A DNA stretch of 64,000 nucleotides, from NCBI GenBank assembly GCA_965220345.1, contig OZ244822.1, positions 744,001 to 808,000 on the forward strand, in the 5' to 3' direction. Both the position numbers and the translations under genes were made by a program. The first letter of the stretch is position 1; every line of letters begins with the position of its first letter. This DNA is from Aldehydirespirator sp965220345 (GTDB lineage: Bacteria; Actinomycetota; Acidimicrobiia; Acidimicrobiales; Aldehydirespiratoraceae). Below, piece by piece: positions 24,600 to 32,929 of this stretch. The notes beneath the pieces were generated by a model. The model searched no databases. It was given only the letters and a program-made list of their open reading frames with translations, and had not been told where the DNA came from.

Positions 24600-25055
24600 T
24601 TATAATACTTCCCGTGTGTATCTGACAACTGCATCAATTTCATTAGGTTCCAGCACTTCTGCGAAGCCGGGCATTGAGCGCACGCCCTCGGCTACGACAC
24701 GAACCTGATCGTCAAAATCGGGGTACTGAGCGACCATGCGACCCTCAGAGAGCTTGGTGCCTCTGCCTCCACCGCCGTCATTGCCGTGACAGTTGGCGCA
24801 GCGCGCGATGTAGACCTGCCTGCCTGTTACTAGCTGCGGGTCGGGGAAGCCGTCTGATCCGATCGGTATCTCTGGCACGTCATCAGCTGAACAAGCACCC
24901 ATTAACGCCACAGCAACAATCACCACGACCTGCAGGCTGATCTTGCTGACTTTGCTAATCTTGCTGGCCTTGCTGACTTTGCTGATCTTGGCGAAAGCAG
25001 CGAAACCGCGACGACGCACGGCAGAACTCGACTCGGTGCTTGGGTGCAGCAACAA
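24600..25055 (-). CDS. Membrane-anchored monohaem cytochrome c
   Basis: A 151-residue c-type cytochrome. Haem is bound at CANCH (residues 86-90), with Met128 (SMPGF) as probable sixth ligand; the spacing is that of a class I cytochrome. A hydrophobic segment at 41-54 ends in the lipobox-like LMGAC, so Cys55 may be lipidated, leaving the haem domain outside the membrane. The basic N-terminal tail consists of repeated SKISKVSKA units that come from 9-bp DNA repeats at about 24925-24990, giving an unusually long positive region. It sits between comM and yraN, where the core order is normally uninterrupted, and is probably an insertion. Its redox partner is unknown. Confidence 0.82.
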   Translation of the reverse strand: MLLHPSTESSSAVRRRGFAAFAKISKVSKASKISKVSKISLQVVVIVAVALMGACSADDVPEIPIGSDGFPDPQLVTGRQVYIARCANCHGNDGGGGRGTKLSEGRMVAQYPDFDDQVRVVAEGVRSMPGFAEVLEPNEIDAVVRYTREVL

Positions 25056-25078
25056 CGTTGAGCCACGATACTTGAGTT

Positions 25079-25189
25079 ATGGGCTTTGATCCCACACGAC
25101 CTCAACGTCGCCGTAGTAGCGACTTATGGTTCGTGGCTGCTGGACTGCTCGTGGCTGTAGGGCTGCTGCTTTGGGCACTGCTGGGCTGA
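25079..25189 (+). CDS. Small single-pass membrane protein (36 residues)
   Basis: ATG at 25079 to TGA at 25187. The product has a basic head (PTRPQRRRSS) and one hydrophobic helix (WFVAAGLLVAVGLLLWALLG) ending at the C-terminus. It is divergent from the cytochrome gene, and its stop is 3 nt before the start of the next small gene, so the two may be one transcript. The short length limits confidence, but the basic-then-hydrophobic pattern and tight linkage argue that it is real. Confidence 0.5.
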   Translation: MGFDPTRPQRRRSSDLWFVAAGLLVAVGLLLWALLG

Positions 25190-25192
25190 GTT

Positions 25193-25390
25193 TTGGATAA
25201 TCCAGAAATTCTTGGCGAAGTAGAGGTTCGCTTCATTGCTTCGTATCAGGCCGTCAAAGATTACATCTGCCCGGGATGCAATCGCCTTGTGCCCGCACGA
25301 ACCGCCCACTTAGTAGTGGTGCCCGTTGAAGCAGTTGATCTGCGGCGCCACTGGCACCGCGGCTGCTGGCAGCGGCGCGCCAAGAACTAA
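25193..25390 (+). CDS. Small conserved Cys/His protein, possible zinc binder
   Basis: A 65-residue protein starting at TTG. CPGCNRLVP and, 30 residues later, RRHWHRGCW provide three cysteines and two to three histidines in the pattern of a small zinc-binding knuckle. I recall similar short proteins in many actinobacteria (ICPGC…HWHxxCW), often misnamed ATP/GTP-binding protein, with no known function. It follows the 36-residue membrane protein by 3 nt. Confidence 0.6.
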   Translation: MDNPEILGEVEVRFIASYQAVKDYICPGCNRLVPARTAHLVVVPVEAVDLRRHWHRGCWQRRAKN

Positions 25391-25412
25391 GACGCGCCAC
25401 CAACTAAAGAAG

Positions 25413-25458
25413 ACTGAGCGGCTAGATGGTCGCTAACTGAGCGGCTAGATGTTCTAGA
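25413..25458. repeat. 23-bp tandem duplication over the yraN stop codon
   Basis: ACTGAGCGGCTAGATGG and six more bases, repeated with three changes at the end. The second unit contains the yraN TAG (25454-25456, minus strand); the other unit carries further TAG/TAA triplets downstream. Confidence 0.8.
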
Positions 25459-25810
25459 AGGCACCCTCAATCACAGCAACTTCAACACCAGTGACAGTGG
25501 CCACATCGAAACGCACCCGTCCGTGGTGCCCGGTTGCGTTTAGCCATTGAGCCGCAAGAGACCGGATTTTGAGTTGCTTGCGTCGATCCACCGCTTCCGC
25601 GGGCATCCCGAAACGGTCTGAGCGTCGGGCCTTCACCTCACAGAAGACGATTTCATCGTTACGGCAAAGCACCAAGTCGAGTTCGCCTGAGCGAACCCGC
25701 CAGTTGCGGTCAAGTATCTCGTAGCCAGCCTCAAGGTACCAGCGAGCCACTTTGCGCTCGCCCCAAGCACCAAGGGCCTGCCTGGACCGGTCTAAGGAAG
25801 CTTCTGGCAC
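25454..25810 (-). CDS. yraN: YraN-family (UPF0102) endonuclease-like protein
   Basis: A 118-residue protein with a restriction-endonuclease-like fold. Family motifs: GAWGERKVARWYLEAGYEIL, RSGELDLVL and VFCEVKARRSDRFG, the last two carrying the acidic and lysine residues of a PD-(D/E)xK site. The function in actinobacteria is not settled. It starts at GTG. In this position most actinobacteria have yraN beside comM and rnhB; rnhB is absent here. The end is in a 23-bp repeat. Confidence 0.88.
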   Translation of the reverse strand: MPEASLDRSRQALGAWGERKVARWYLEAGYEILDRNWRVRSGELDLVLCRNDEIVFCEVKARRSDRFGMPAEAVDRRKQLKIRSLAAQWLNATGHHGRVRFDVATVTGVEVAVIEGAF

Positions 25811-25931
25811 GAAACTAGCTTAGCAAAAACTTTTATCTTTCAAATGTTTTCAATATATTTTGAACAAAGAATTGAGAGAACAGATAATTAGAGCAGCGGG
25901 AATCCGACTGAAGCTTTGGAGTGCTGCGAAC

Positions 25932-26279
25932 TCAGGTGTCGCGCTTTTCTTTGACCTTAGCGGCTTTGCCGACTCGGTCACGTAGGTAGTAGAGCTTGGC
26001 TCGGCGCACATCGCCTGACGTGACGCGCTCGATTCGGTCAATCACGGGGGTATGCACCGGGAAGGTGCGTTCCACTCCCACCCCGAAGCTCACTTTGCGC
26101 ACGGTGAACGACTCACGTACTCCACTTCCCTGGCGGCGGATCACGATCCCTTCAAACAGCTGTGTTCGCGCTCTGTTGCCTTCCACCACCCGAACATGCA
26201 CGCGAACAGTGTCGCCTGGATGAAACTCTGGGATGTCGCTGCGCAAGCTTCTGACATCAACAAGATCGGTGGGATTCAT
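25932..26279 (-). CDS. rplS: Ribosomal protein bL19
   Basis: A 115-residue large-subunit protein located at the 30S-50S interface. The family core is evident: FHPGDTVRVHVRVVEGNRARTQ, FEGIVIRRQGSGVRESFTVRK, GVGVERTFPVHTP and RRAKLYYLRDRVGKAAKVKE. The length is normal. It follows trmD at a distance of about 160 bp, so it may have its own promoter. The 120-bp AT-rich stretch after it (25811-25931) has no gene. Confidence 0.97.
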   Translation of the reverse strand: MNPTDLVDVRSLRSDIPEFHPGDTVRVHVRVVEGNRARTQLFEGIVIRRQGSGVRESFTVRKVSFGVGVERTFPVHTPVIDRIERVTSGDVRRAKLYYLRDRVGKAAKVKEKRDT

Positions 26280-26438
26280 AGCTCGTCTCCGCTCACATCG
26301 GCCTTTGTGGCAAGCCGAGTAAGTCTACGTTGATTCGAGACACCTGCCACCCGTTGGCTCGTTGATCCACGCGAACCAACAGATACCACCCCGCTCGCAT
26401 GAAAGCTGCCTCAGCTATAGGTTCTTCTATACGTTCTT

Positions 26439-27185
26439 CTATACGTCTGGTTTCTGGACGTTGAAGCCGTGCTCGGCTAGCAGTTCAAGCTCGGCAGCAC
26501 TAAGCCCGCCTCGGGCAGCTATCAGATCAGGGCGTCGTTCAACGGTGCGTGCCAGCGACTGCGCCCTACGCCAGCGGGCGACCTTGTTGTGGTTGCCCGA
26601 CAACAACACCTCAGGAACCGACCAACCACGAAAGACAGCCGGTCGCGTGTAATGCGGGTATTCAAGCAGTCCGTCACTGAACGACTCTTCGCTGCCGGAC
26701 TCCGCGTTGGACAAAACCCCTGGAACACAGCGCGCCACCGCCTCCAATATCAACAGCGCGGCCGCTTCCCCTCCGGCTAGCACCACATCACCAACTGATA
26801 TTTCGCCGTCAACCAAATGCTCACGAACTCGCTCATCAACACCCTCATAGCGTCCGCACAACAACGAAAACCCGTCACCGCAAGCAAGTTCTGCGGCCAT
26901 GTCCTGATCAAAACGCTGCCCCGCAGGCGAAAGATAATACAGCGGTCGTTGCGGCTGAATCTTCTCAACCGCCTCAAACAGTGGCTGGGGCATCATCACC
27001 ATCCCCGCCCCGCCGCCGTAAGGGGAATCGTCAACGCTGCGATGACGGTCGGTTGCTGCCATACGTAGATCATGAACACGTATGTCGATGGTGCCCTGGG
27101 AGCGACTGCGTCCTATCACCGAAGCCGAGGCCATGGTCTCAACCAGATCGGGAAAGATCGTGAAGATCTCAATGCGAAAACTCAT
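26439..27185 (-). CDS. trmD: tRNA (guanine-N1)-methyltransferase TrmD
   Basis: A 248-residue SPOUT methyltransferase that makes m1G37 in tRNAs reading CNN codons, preventing +1 frameshifts. Visible motifs: MRIEIFTIFP-like start, DDSPYGGGAGMVMMPQPL, LLCGRYEGVDERV, SVGDVVLAGGEAAALLILEAVARCVPGVL (the knotted SAM site) and FSDGLLEYPHYTRP. The start overlaps the rimM stop by 4 bp (ATGA), showing translational coupling. The length is typical. It is part of the conserved rpsP-khpA-rimM-trmD-rplS cluster. Confidence 0.97.
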   Translation of the reverse strand: MSFRIEIFTIFPDLVETMASASVIGRSRSQGTIDIRVHDLRMAATDRHRSVDDSPYGGGAGMVMMPQPLFEAVEKIQPQRPLYYLSPAGQRFDQDMAAELACGDGFSLLCGRYEGVDERVREHLVDGEISVGDVVLAGGEAAALLILEAVARCVPGVLSNAESGSEESFSDGLLEYPHYTRPAVFRGWSVPEVLLSGNHNKVARWRRAQSLARTVERRPDLIAARGGLSAAELELLAEHGFNVQKPDV

Positions 27186-27673
27186 TGCACATCAGCGGCT
27201 TCGAACAGTCCAGCGGGAACGTCTACCTCTATACGATCGTTGGGCACCAAGTTGACCACGAAACGCAGCGGCACAAGGGTGCCATCTTCGAGTTCAAGCA
27301 GATCGCCAGCCGGATTCGCCACGACCGCAGCGACTCGGCCCCTGTCAATGCCCGAAACCTCCAGCAGCTGAGCCCCAATCAATTCATGCACCCACAGTTC
27401 TTCGGGGTCGATGATCGGGGCAGCTCGCAGCACCAGACCTCGCAAAGCCTCAGCCTGAGCGCGGTCGTCGACACCAACGAATCGCACCAAATAGCGTTGT
27501 TGATGTGGTCTAGAGGAGGCCACAACAAGCACACCATCGTCTGTATGGAGCTGTGAACCTGCATCTAGACGCTCAGGGCGGTTGCTGACCAGCGTGACGG
27601 TGACCTCGCCGCTGGTTCCGTGGGGACGTCCGACACGGCCAACTTCTAGCAATGATCCGTCTGGGGTATCCAC
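27182..27673 (-). CDS. rimM: Ribosome maturation factor RimM
   Basis: A 163-residue factor for late 30S assembly, binding near the uS19 head. The N-terminal RimM domain has VGRVGRPHGTSGEVTV, and the PRC-barrel domain has LWVHELIGAQLLEVSG and IEVDVPAGLFE. It overlaps trmD by 4 bp and lies 48 nt after khpA, in the usual operon order. Confidence 0.94.
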   Translation of the reverse strand: MDTPDGSLLEVGRVGRPHGTSGEVTVTLVSNRPERLDAGSQLHTDDGVLVVASSRPHQQRYLVRFVGVDDRAQAEALRGLVLRAAPIIDPEELWVHELIGAQLLEVSGIDRGRVAAVVANPAGDLLELEDGTLVPLRFVVNLVPNDRIEVDVPAGLFEAADVQ

Positions 27674-27721
27674 GAAAACACTCCGCTTTAGCAGGCAGGC
27701 TCAGCGGAGGGTTCGCTGCGC

Positions 27722-27988
27722 TCAGTCGACGAACTCGACCTCGATGTCAACATCATCGCGTGACCCCGCGGCGCGCACCAGAGTGCGGATGGCTTGGGCT
27801 ATGCGGCCTCGCTTGCCGATCACCCTGCCCATCTCGCCTTGGGCTACCCGAACATCGAATCGCACCGTTTCGCTGTTCATGCCCGTGTCGATGGTACTAA
27901 CCTCTATCTGCACGGCATCGGAGTCGTCAACGATGTTGCTGACCACATAGCGGCACATCGCTTCGGCGGTTGGGGCTAGGTCGCTCAC
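27722..27988 (-). CDS. khpA: KH-domain RNA-binding protein KhpA
   Basis: An 88-residue single-KH-domain protein. The GxxG loop appears as VIGKRGRIAQAIRTLVRAA. In other Gram-positives KhpA pairs with KhpB and affects cell elongation and small RNAs. Its start overlaps the rpsP stop by 4 bp (ATGA), so it is coupled to bS16 synthesis. Confidence 0.92.
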   Translation of the reverse strand: MSDLAPTAEAMCRYVVSNIVDDSDAVQIEVSTIDTGMNSETVRFDVRVAQGEMGRVIGKRGRIAQAIRTLVRAAGSRDDVDIEVEFVD

Positions 27989-28551
27989 GAGTCAGCCTTT
28001 GTCTCGTCAGGGTCAACTGTGTCAGCTTCGCCGGATACGACTTCAGCTTCAGTAGGCGCAGCAGCAGCCACAACATCATCCGTAGATGCAGCAGCATCTT
28101 TGGGCGCGGCAGCAGCGGCAGCAGCATCTTTGGGCGCGGCAGCAGCGGCAGCAGCATCTTTGGGCGCGGCAGCAGCGGCAGCAGCTTCGGTAGATACAGC
28201 TGTCTGGGCGGGCTGGGTGGGCTCGGCTGAGGTGGCGGGCTCGGCTGAGGTCTGGGGCTTCGGCACAGCACCAGCAGCATCAGAGGCAGAGCCGTGCCCG
28301 CGGAAGCTCTCCCAGGCACCGCTTATCTTCAGCAGTTTCTCCACCCGCTCGGTGGGCTGTGCCCCATGGCGCAGCCAATGCAAGGCGCGGTCGTTGTCGA
28401 TCCGCACCACTGACGGTTCCTGACGCGGCTCGTAGAAGCCGATTATTTCAATAAACCGTCCATTGCGTGGCGCACGAGAGTCGGCTGCCACGACACGGTA
28501 GGTGGGCTGCTTCTTTTTCCCCATCCGCATGAGGCGCAACTTGACTGCCAA
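27985..28551 (-). CDS. rpsP: Ribosomal protein bS16 with a long Ala-rich C-terminal extension
   Basis: A 188-residue form of bS16. The first ~80 residues are the normal protein (AVKLRLMRMGKKKQPTYRVVAAD, GRFIEIIGFYEP, ALHWLRHGAQPTERVEKLL). The remaining ~105 residues are a low-complexity Ala/Pro/Thr/Glu/Asp tail containing three direct copies of a 10-residue unit (APKDAAAAAA) and ending acidic. Tails of this kind occur on some actinobacterial bS16 proteins, but the repeat here looks recently expanded. bS16 is needed for 30S assembly; the tail is probably disordered and exposed. It is the first gene of the cluster after ffh. Confidence 0.94.
   Translation of the reverse strand: MAVKLRLMRMGKKKQPTYRVVAADSRAPRNGRFIEIIGFYEPRQEPSVVRIDNDRALHWLRHGAQPTERVEKLLKISGAWESFRGHGSASDAAGAVPKPQTSAEPATSAEPTQPAQTAVSTEAAAAAAAPKDAAAAAAAPKDAAAAAAAPKDAAASTDDVVAAAAPTEAEVVSGEADTVDPDETKADS
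28091..28180. repeat. Three 30-bp tandem repeats within rpsP
   Basis: The unit GCAGCATCTTTGGGCGCGGC plus AGCAGCGGCA is present three times without a mismatch, then a partial copy. Since it is a multiple of three, it adds 10 alanine-rich residues per unit and could change copy number without breaking the frame. Confidence 0.9.
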
Positions 28552-28695
28552 TGTTTTTCCTTTTGTCCTGCGAGTTTGTTCTGCGAGTTTGTTCTACGGG
28601 AGTCTCCCTGTGTCCTACAGGAATATCCCTCTGAGTGTTCTATCGGGAAGTGTTCTATCGGGGTGTGCCCGATCGGTTTCTGCGAAAGCTGAAGC

Positions 28696-30156
28696 TCAAT
28701 TCAATCCGGGCCAGTCACCTTTTTCCAACCCTGGGAGAGTCAAAGGTGCTTTTGTCACGGGCTTCGGGCCTCTCGGCGTGGTGCGACCACCGCTGTTTCG
28801 CCGTTTCGACCTAGAGCGACTTGACTGCCTTGCGGAGCCCGATCTTGATCCAGCGGATTTGCTTTTGGTGCCGCCGAGGCCTCCGAAACCTTTCATCATT
28901 GATCGCATTTGTTTGAACTGCTCCACCAGCGCTTTCACATCGCTGGGACGGCAACCCGAACCAGCAGCTATGCGTTGACGGCGAGACGAATCGATGAGGT
29001 CGGGCTGGGCACGTTCGGCTGGTGTCATTGAGTGGATCATGCCAGTAATGCGGGTGATGCGGCTTTCGTCAATGTCGGCACCGCGCAGTTGCTGTGAAGC
29101 ACCCGGCATCATTGAGATGATGCTGCGCAGGTTGCCCATGCCGAGGACTTGCTGCATCGTCGACAAAAAGTCGTCGAACGTGAAGGTGCCCTCAAGGAGT
29201 CGCGCAGCTGTCTCTTCGGCCTGCTCCGCTTCGAAAGCGGCTTCTGCCTTGTCGATCAAAGTCTCGACATCGCCCATTCCTAGGATGCGGCTAGCGAGTC
29301 GATCTGGGTAGAACGGCTCGAAGTCTTCAAGCTTCTCGCCCACCGACGCGAAGGCAATCGGTCGCCCGACAACCTCTTTCACCGAAAGTGCCGCACCGCC
29401 GCGGGCATCGCCGTCAAGTTTCGTGAGGATCACACCGTCAAGTTCCAGCGTGTCATGAAATGCTTTGGCTGTGTTCACCGCATCAGAGCCGATAGTGGAA
29501 TCAATCACCAAGAAGGTGTAATCAGGCTCTACTGCCTTAGAGATGCTACGCATCTGATCCATCATCTCGGTGTCGATGGCTAGGCGTCCGGCAGTGTCAA
29601 CGATCACCACGTCACGGCCATTGCGAGCAGCTTCTTTGAGCGAAGCCGATGCCGCCTTGACCGGGTTACGAGGATGGCTGAACACCGGCACGCCGACACG
29701 GTCTGCCAGAGTGCGCAGCTGCTCAAGGGCTGCGGGACGCTGCAGATCAGCACCCACCAGAAGCGGACTGCGACCCTGACGTAGGAACCATTGCGCGAGC
29801 TTGGCGGCGTTGGTTGTTTTGCCTGATCCTTGCAGGCCAGCCAGCAAAATCACGGTCGGTGGCTTGGGCGCGTAGCTGATGGAGAGCTGCTCACCGCCTA
29901 AGGTGTCGGTGAGTTCCGACAGCACGATCTTCACTACCTGCTGGGCAGGGTTGAGTGCTCCTGAGAGTTCTTCACCAACAGCTCGCTGGCGGATCCGCTC
30001 GGTGAGGCCAGCGACCACGTCAAGGTTGACATCGGCCTCAATCAGGGCGACACGAATCTCTTGCAGTGCTGCGTCTACATCTTCTGATGAAAGTCGTCCC
30101 TTGCCTCGCAGCCTGGTGAATACGGCTTCGAAACGGCCGGTGAGCGTGTCAAACAT
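28696..30156 (-). CDS. ffh: Signal recognition particle GTPase Ffh
   Basis: A 486-residue SRP54 protein that binds signal sequences with 4.5S RNA and docks on FtsY. The N domain (1-85) and G domain follow the family: G1 GLQGSGKTTNAAKL, DTAGRL, TKLDGDARGGAALS. The methionine-rich M domain (about 330-435) has GMGNLRSIISMMPG and ends near MRSMMKGFGGLGG. A basic Ser/Arg/Lys tail of about 45 residues follows. The 144-bp gap to rpsP holds several short duplications (CTGCGAGTTTGTT; TGTTCTATCGGGAAG). The SRP RNA gene is not in this window. Confidence 0.96.
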   Translation of the reverse strand: MFDTLTGRFEAVFTRLRGKGRLSSEDVDAALQEIRVALIEADVNLDVVAGLTERIRQRAVGEELSGALNPAQQVVKIVLSELTDTLGGEQLSISYAPKPPTVILLAGLQGSGKTTNAAKLAQWFLRQGRSPLLVGADLQRPAALEQLRTLADRVGVPVFSHPRNPVKAASASLKEAARNGRDVVIVDTAGRLAIDTEMMDQMRSISKAVEPDYTFLVIDSTIGSDAVNTAKAFHDTLELDGVILTKLDGDARGGAALSVKEVVGRPIAFASVGEKLEDFEPFYPDRLASRILGMGDVETLIDKAEAAFEAEQAEETAARLLEGTFTFDDFLSTMQQVLGMGNLRSIISMMPGASQQLRGADIDESRITRITGMIHSMTPAERAQPDLIDSSRRQRIAAGSGCRPSDVKALVEQFKQMRSMMKGFGGLGGTKSKSAGSRSGSARQSSRSRSKRRNSGGRTTPRGPKPVTKAPLTLPGLEKGDWPGLN

Positions 30157-30342
30157 GGCTGAGCCACACTATCGCCAGCGCGTTGGCAGCGTGTTGGCAG
30201 CGTGTTGGCAGGACTCTGCCTATCAGCTAACGAGTTAGCCAGCGAGTTAGCGACTTGCCGCAACACCTTGACGAAGCGCCTTGCCGCAGCGACTTAATAC
30301 AGCGACTTTTGCACCGATGGGGTTGTGTGGCAAGCAGCGCTC

Positions 30343-31434
30343 TCAGTCAAGCAGTGCGTCCACGAACTCTGCGGCATCAAAGGCAACTAGATCATCAATA
30401 CTTTCGCCCACTCCAATGAGCTTCACCGGCACCCCGACCTCAGCTTGCACCGGCACCACTATCCCGCCTTTGGCCGAACCGTCGAGTTTGGTGAGCACAA
30501 CCCCGGTCAGGTCAACAGCCTCCGTGAACTTTCGCGCCTGCGTTAATCCGTTCTGGCCGGTGGTGGCATCAATCACCAACAAGGTTTCGGTGACGGTACC
30601 GGCACCCTGATTAGCCACTCGTCGCACTTTGCGCAGTTCAGCCATGAGGTTCTGTTCTGTGTGGAAACGACCTGCTGTGTCGGCCAGAACCAGATCTGCG
30701 CCCCGAGCTGCAGCAGATGTCACCGCGTCATACACCACCGACGCAGGATCAGCTCCAGCGTCACTGCCAACAAAGTGAGCCGAGGCACGCTGAGCCCACA
30801 TGGACAACTGATCAGCCGCCGCAGCCCTAAAAGTATCGCCAGCTGCGAGAACCACTTGGGCACCACGGTCGGTTTCCTGTTTGGCCAACTTGCCGATGGT
30901 GGTGGTCTTGCCAGTGCCGTTGACTCCAACAAAAAGCCACACCGCCGGGCCGGAACCCTCAGGCAACCGCTTCAGTGATCGGTCATAGCCTTCAAGGCGT
31001 TCAAGCAGTTCGGCCTTGAGCGCTGCCAGCGCTGCTTGGCGGCCGCTGCCTTCTAGGTCAGCGCGCGTTCTGGCTGCTGCCACGATTTCAGAGCTGCTCG
31101 CCAAGCCGACATCAGCTCTGATCAAAGCTTCGGTTACCTCAGTCCAGGCTTCATCTCCCACTGTGTCCCGATCAAAGGCGGTGCCCAACGACCCGAGCAG
31201 CGCGCTGCGCGCTTTTGAGAGCCGATCACGCAGAGCAGGCCGCCTTCTAGAGGCTGCGTCAGACGTGGCGAAGCGCTGTGCCAGTCGATCAACTACCTGA
31301 TCTGCGATCTCTCCTGTTGCTACTTCATCAGAGGCCTGTTTGGATCGGCGATTCCGCAGCACAAGCACAACAACAACCGCAACGATTGCACACAGCAACA
31401 CTGCGCCAATCGCAAATTCTACGACTCCGATCAT
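30343..31434 (-). CDS. ftsY: Signal recognition particle receptor FtsY
   Basis: A 363-residue SRP receptor GTPase. An N-terminal transmembrane helix (about residues 5-27) anchors it directly in the membrane, as in many actinobacteria; a short basic linker replaces the acidic A domain. NG domain motifs: GVNGTGKTTTIGKLA, DTAGRFHTEQNLMAEL, TKLDGSAKGGIVVP and GVGESIDDLVAFD. It is followed by ffh after 186 bp and is normally adjacent to smc; here htrA and an accessory island intervene. Confidence 0.96.
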   Translation of the reverse strand: MIGVVEFAIGAVLLCAIVAVVVVLVLRNRRSKQASDEVATGEIADQVVDRLAQRFATSDAASRRRPALRDRLSKARSALLGSLGTAFDRDTVGDEAWTEVTEALIRADVGLASSSEIVAAARTRADLEGSGRQAALAALKAELLERLEGYDRSLKRLPEGSGPAVWLFVGVNGTGKTTTIGKLAKQETDRGAQVVLAAGDTFRAAAADQLSMWAQRASAHFVGSDAGADPASVVYDAVTSAAARGADLVLADTAGRFHTEQNLMAELRKVRRVANQGAGTVTETLLVIDATTGQNGLTQARKFTEAVDLTGVVLTKLDGSAKGGIVVPVQAEVGVPVKLIGVGESIDDLVAFDAAEFVDALLD

Positions 31435-31449
31435 TGCCCGAACTCCAAC

Positions 31450-31497
31450 AAGAAACCCAAATTGAATCCCTACACGAAACCCAAATTGAGTTTTACC
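31450..31497. repeat. 24-bp tandem duplication at the htrA stop codon
   Basis: GAAACCCAAATTGA recurs with a 24-bp period between the ftsY start and the htrA stop (TAA, minus strand, 31493-31495). It is part of the general pattern of gene-end duplications. Confidence 0.65.
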
Positions 31498-32929
31498 CGA
31501 GCGCGCCTAGCACGACGGTAGCGACATACAAGTCGCCGTCACGTCTGATAGTCAACTCAACGGCTTCGCCAGGCCTGAGAAGTTTGATAGCGGCCGAAAG
31601 TTCTGCTATGTCCATCATGGGTTCATCGCCAAGGTTGATGATCACGTCGCCTGCTACTAGGCCAGCTTCATCGGCTGGAGATCCTTCCACAACATCAACG
31701 ATCAGCACGCCGACATTGGGACCGTCACTGGCTTGACCGGTTATGCCTAAATAACCGAGTTCTAGGGATTCGCCAGCAATGATGCGCTCGGCGATCAACT
31801 CAATCGTGTCGCCTGGAATAGCGAAACCTACACCGGCGCTGCCACCGCTCGGGGTGAGAATCGTGGAGTTCATCCCGATCACCCGACCTTGTGAATCGGC
31901 TAGCGCGCCACCAGAGTTGCCACGGTTAATGGCGGCATCGGTCTGGATCATCTCAATAGGAATCGCTGGGCAGCGAGGATCACCCGAGCCCCTGTCGCCT
32001 TGCAGGATTTCTATGCGCACTGCGCTAACGATTCCGGCGGTGACTGTTCCGGTCAGATTGAAGGGACTGCCGATAGCCACCGCCAACTGCCCTACCCGCA
32101 CCGACGAAACCGGCGCGAAGGGAGCTGCCACCAGCTCAGCGGCCTGAGGGTCTACTCGTACCACAGCCACATCGTGCTCACATGATCCGCCGAGAACCTC
32201 GCCTTCTAGCTGCGTTCCGTCCGAAAGGGTGACCGAAACTTCAGTGACACCTTCAACGACATGCTCATTGGTGACGATGTAGCCGTTGCGGGCATCCCAG
32301 ACAATGCCCGAACCCAGCCCGAACAAAGCATTGGGTGAAAAGTCTGAGTCGGAGAAGACTTCAATACGTACCACCGACGGGCTTAGCGCCTCAGCCACAG
32401 CCACAACCGGTTCAGCAGGGTTGGACTGTGTTAGCTGCGGATTAGCAGCCTCGTCGGCGGCTTGTTCTGAGGGCTCTGGTGCTTGCTCAATGGGCATCAC
32501 AGACGATGATGGCGAACCGTTGGCAGCGTTGTCGTTAGGTGAGTTGGCGACGGTTGTGGGTGGATCAACCATTGTTGACGGCTCAACAGTGGACGGATCA
32601 GCTGCTTGGTTGCCGGCAAGCGAAGATGCCGAATCGGCCGTATCGGAGGATTCGTTGCCTTCGATCGCTGCGATCTCATCAATTGATGCTGGCCTTAGCC
32701 CAGCAGCTGAAGACGAATCGGAGGAACCTTCAGAGACGAACACGCCCACAGCGGTTCCCGAGCCGAAGAGCAGACAAACAGCAAGCACCGTCAGAACGGT
32801 TCGCCATGGCCGCCGTCGCTTTGAGGGCTCGGCTCTCAAGGTCGTTGTTTCGGTCAAAGGGGGCCTCAGCACCGCAGTGGCCTCAGCGGGCGCAGTGGGC
32901 GTTGCCCTAAAAGCTTCAAAGTTTTGCAT
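31493..32929 (-). CDS. Membrane-anchored HtrA/DegP-like serine protease with PDZ domain
   Basis: A 478-residue protease. A cytoplasmic head is followed by one transmembrane helix (about 45-66), then a long acidic, Ser/Ala/Pro-rich extracellular linker (about 70-165). The trypsin-like domain (about 170-370) shows His in VTNEHVVEG, Asp in HDVAVVRVD and Ser in RGNSGGALAD. One C-terminal PDZ domain (about 385-478, GYLGI to RRDGDL) completes it. It resembles mycobacterial PepD/HtrA proteins that handle misfolded envelope proteins. It is separated from ftsY by 58 bp. The core synteny breaks directly upstream of its start. Confidence 0.9.
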   Translation of the reverse strand: MQNFEAFRATPTAPAEATAVLRPPLTETTTLRAEPSKRRRPWRTVLTVLAVCLLFGSGTAVGVFVSEGSSDSSSAAGLRPASIDEIAAIEGNESSDTADSASSLAGNQAADPSTVEPSTMVDPPTTVANSPNDNAANGSPSSSVMPIEQAPEPSEQAADEAANPQLTQSNPAEPVVAVAEALSPSVVRIEVFSDSDFSPNALFGLGSGIVWDARNGYIVTNEHVVEGVTEVSVTLSDGTQLEGEVLGGSCEHDVAVVRVDPQAAELVAAPFAPVSSVRVGQLAVAIGSPFNLTGTVTAGIVSAVRIEILQGDRGSGDPRCPAIPIEMIQTDAAINRGNSGGALADSQGRVIGMNSTILTPSGGSAGVGFAIPGDTIELIAERIIAGESLELGYLGITGQASDGPNVGVLIVDVVEGSPADEAGLVAGDVIINLGDEPMMDIAELSAAIKLLRPGEAVELTIRRDGDLYVATVVLGALG

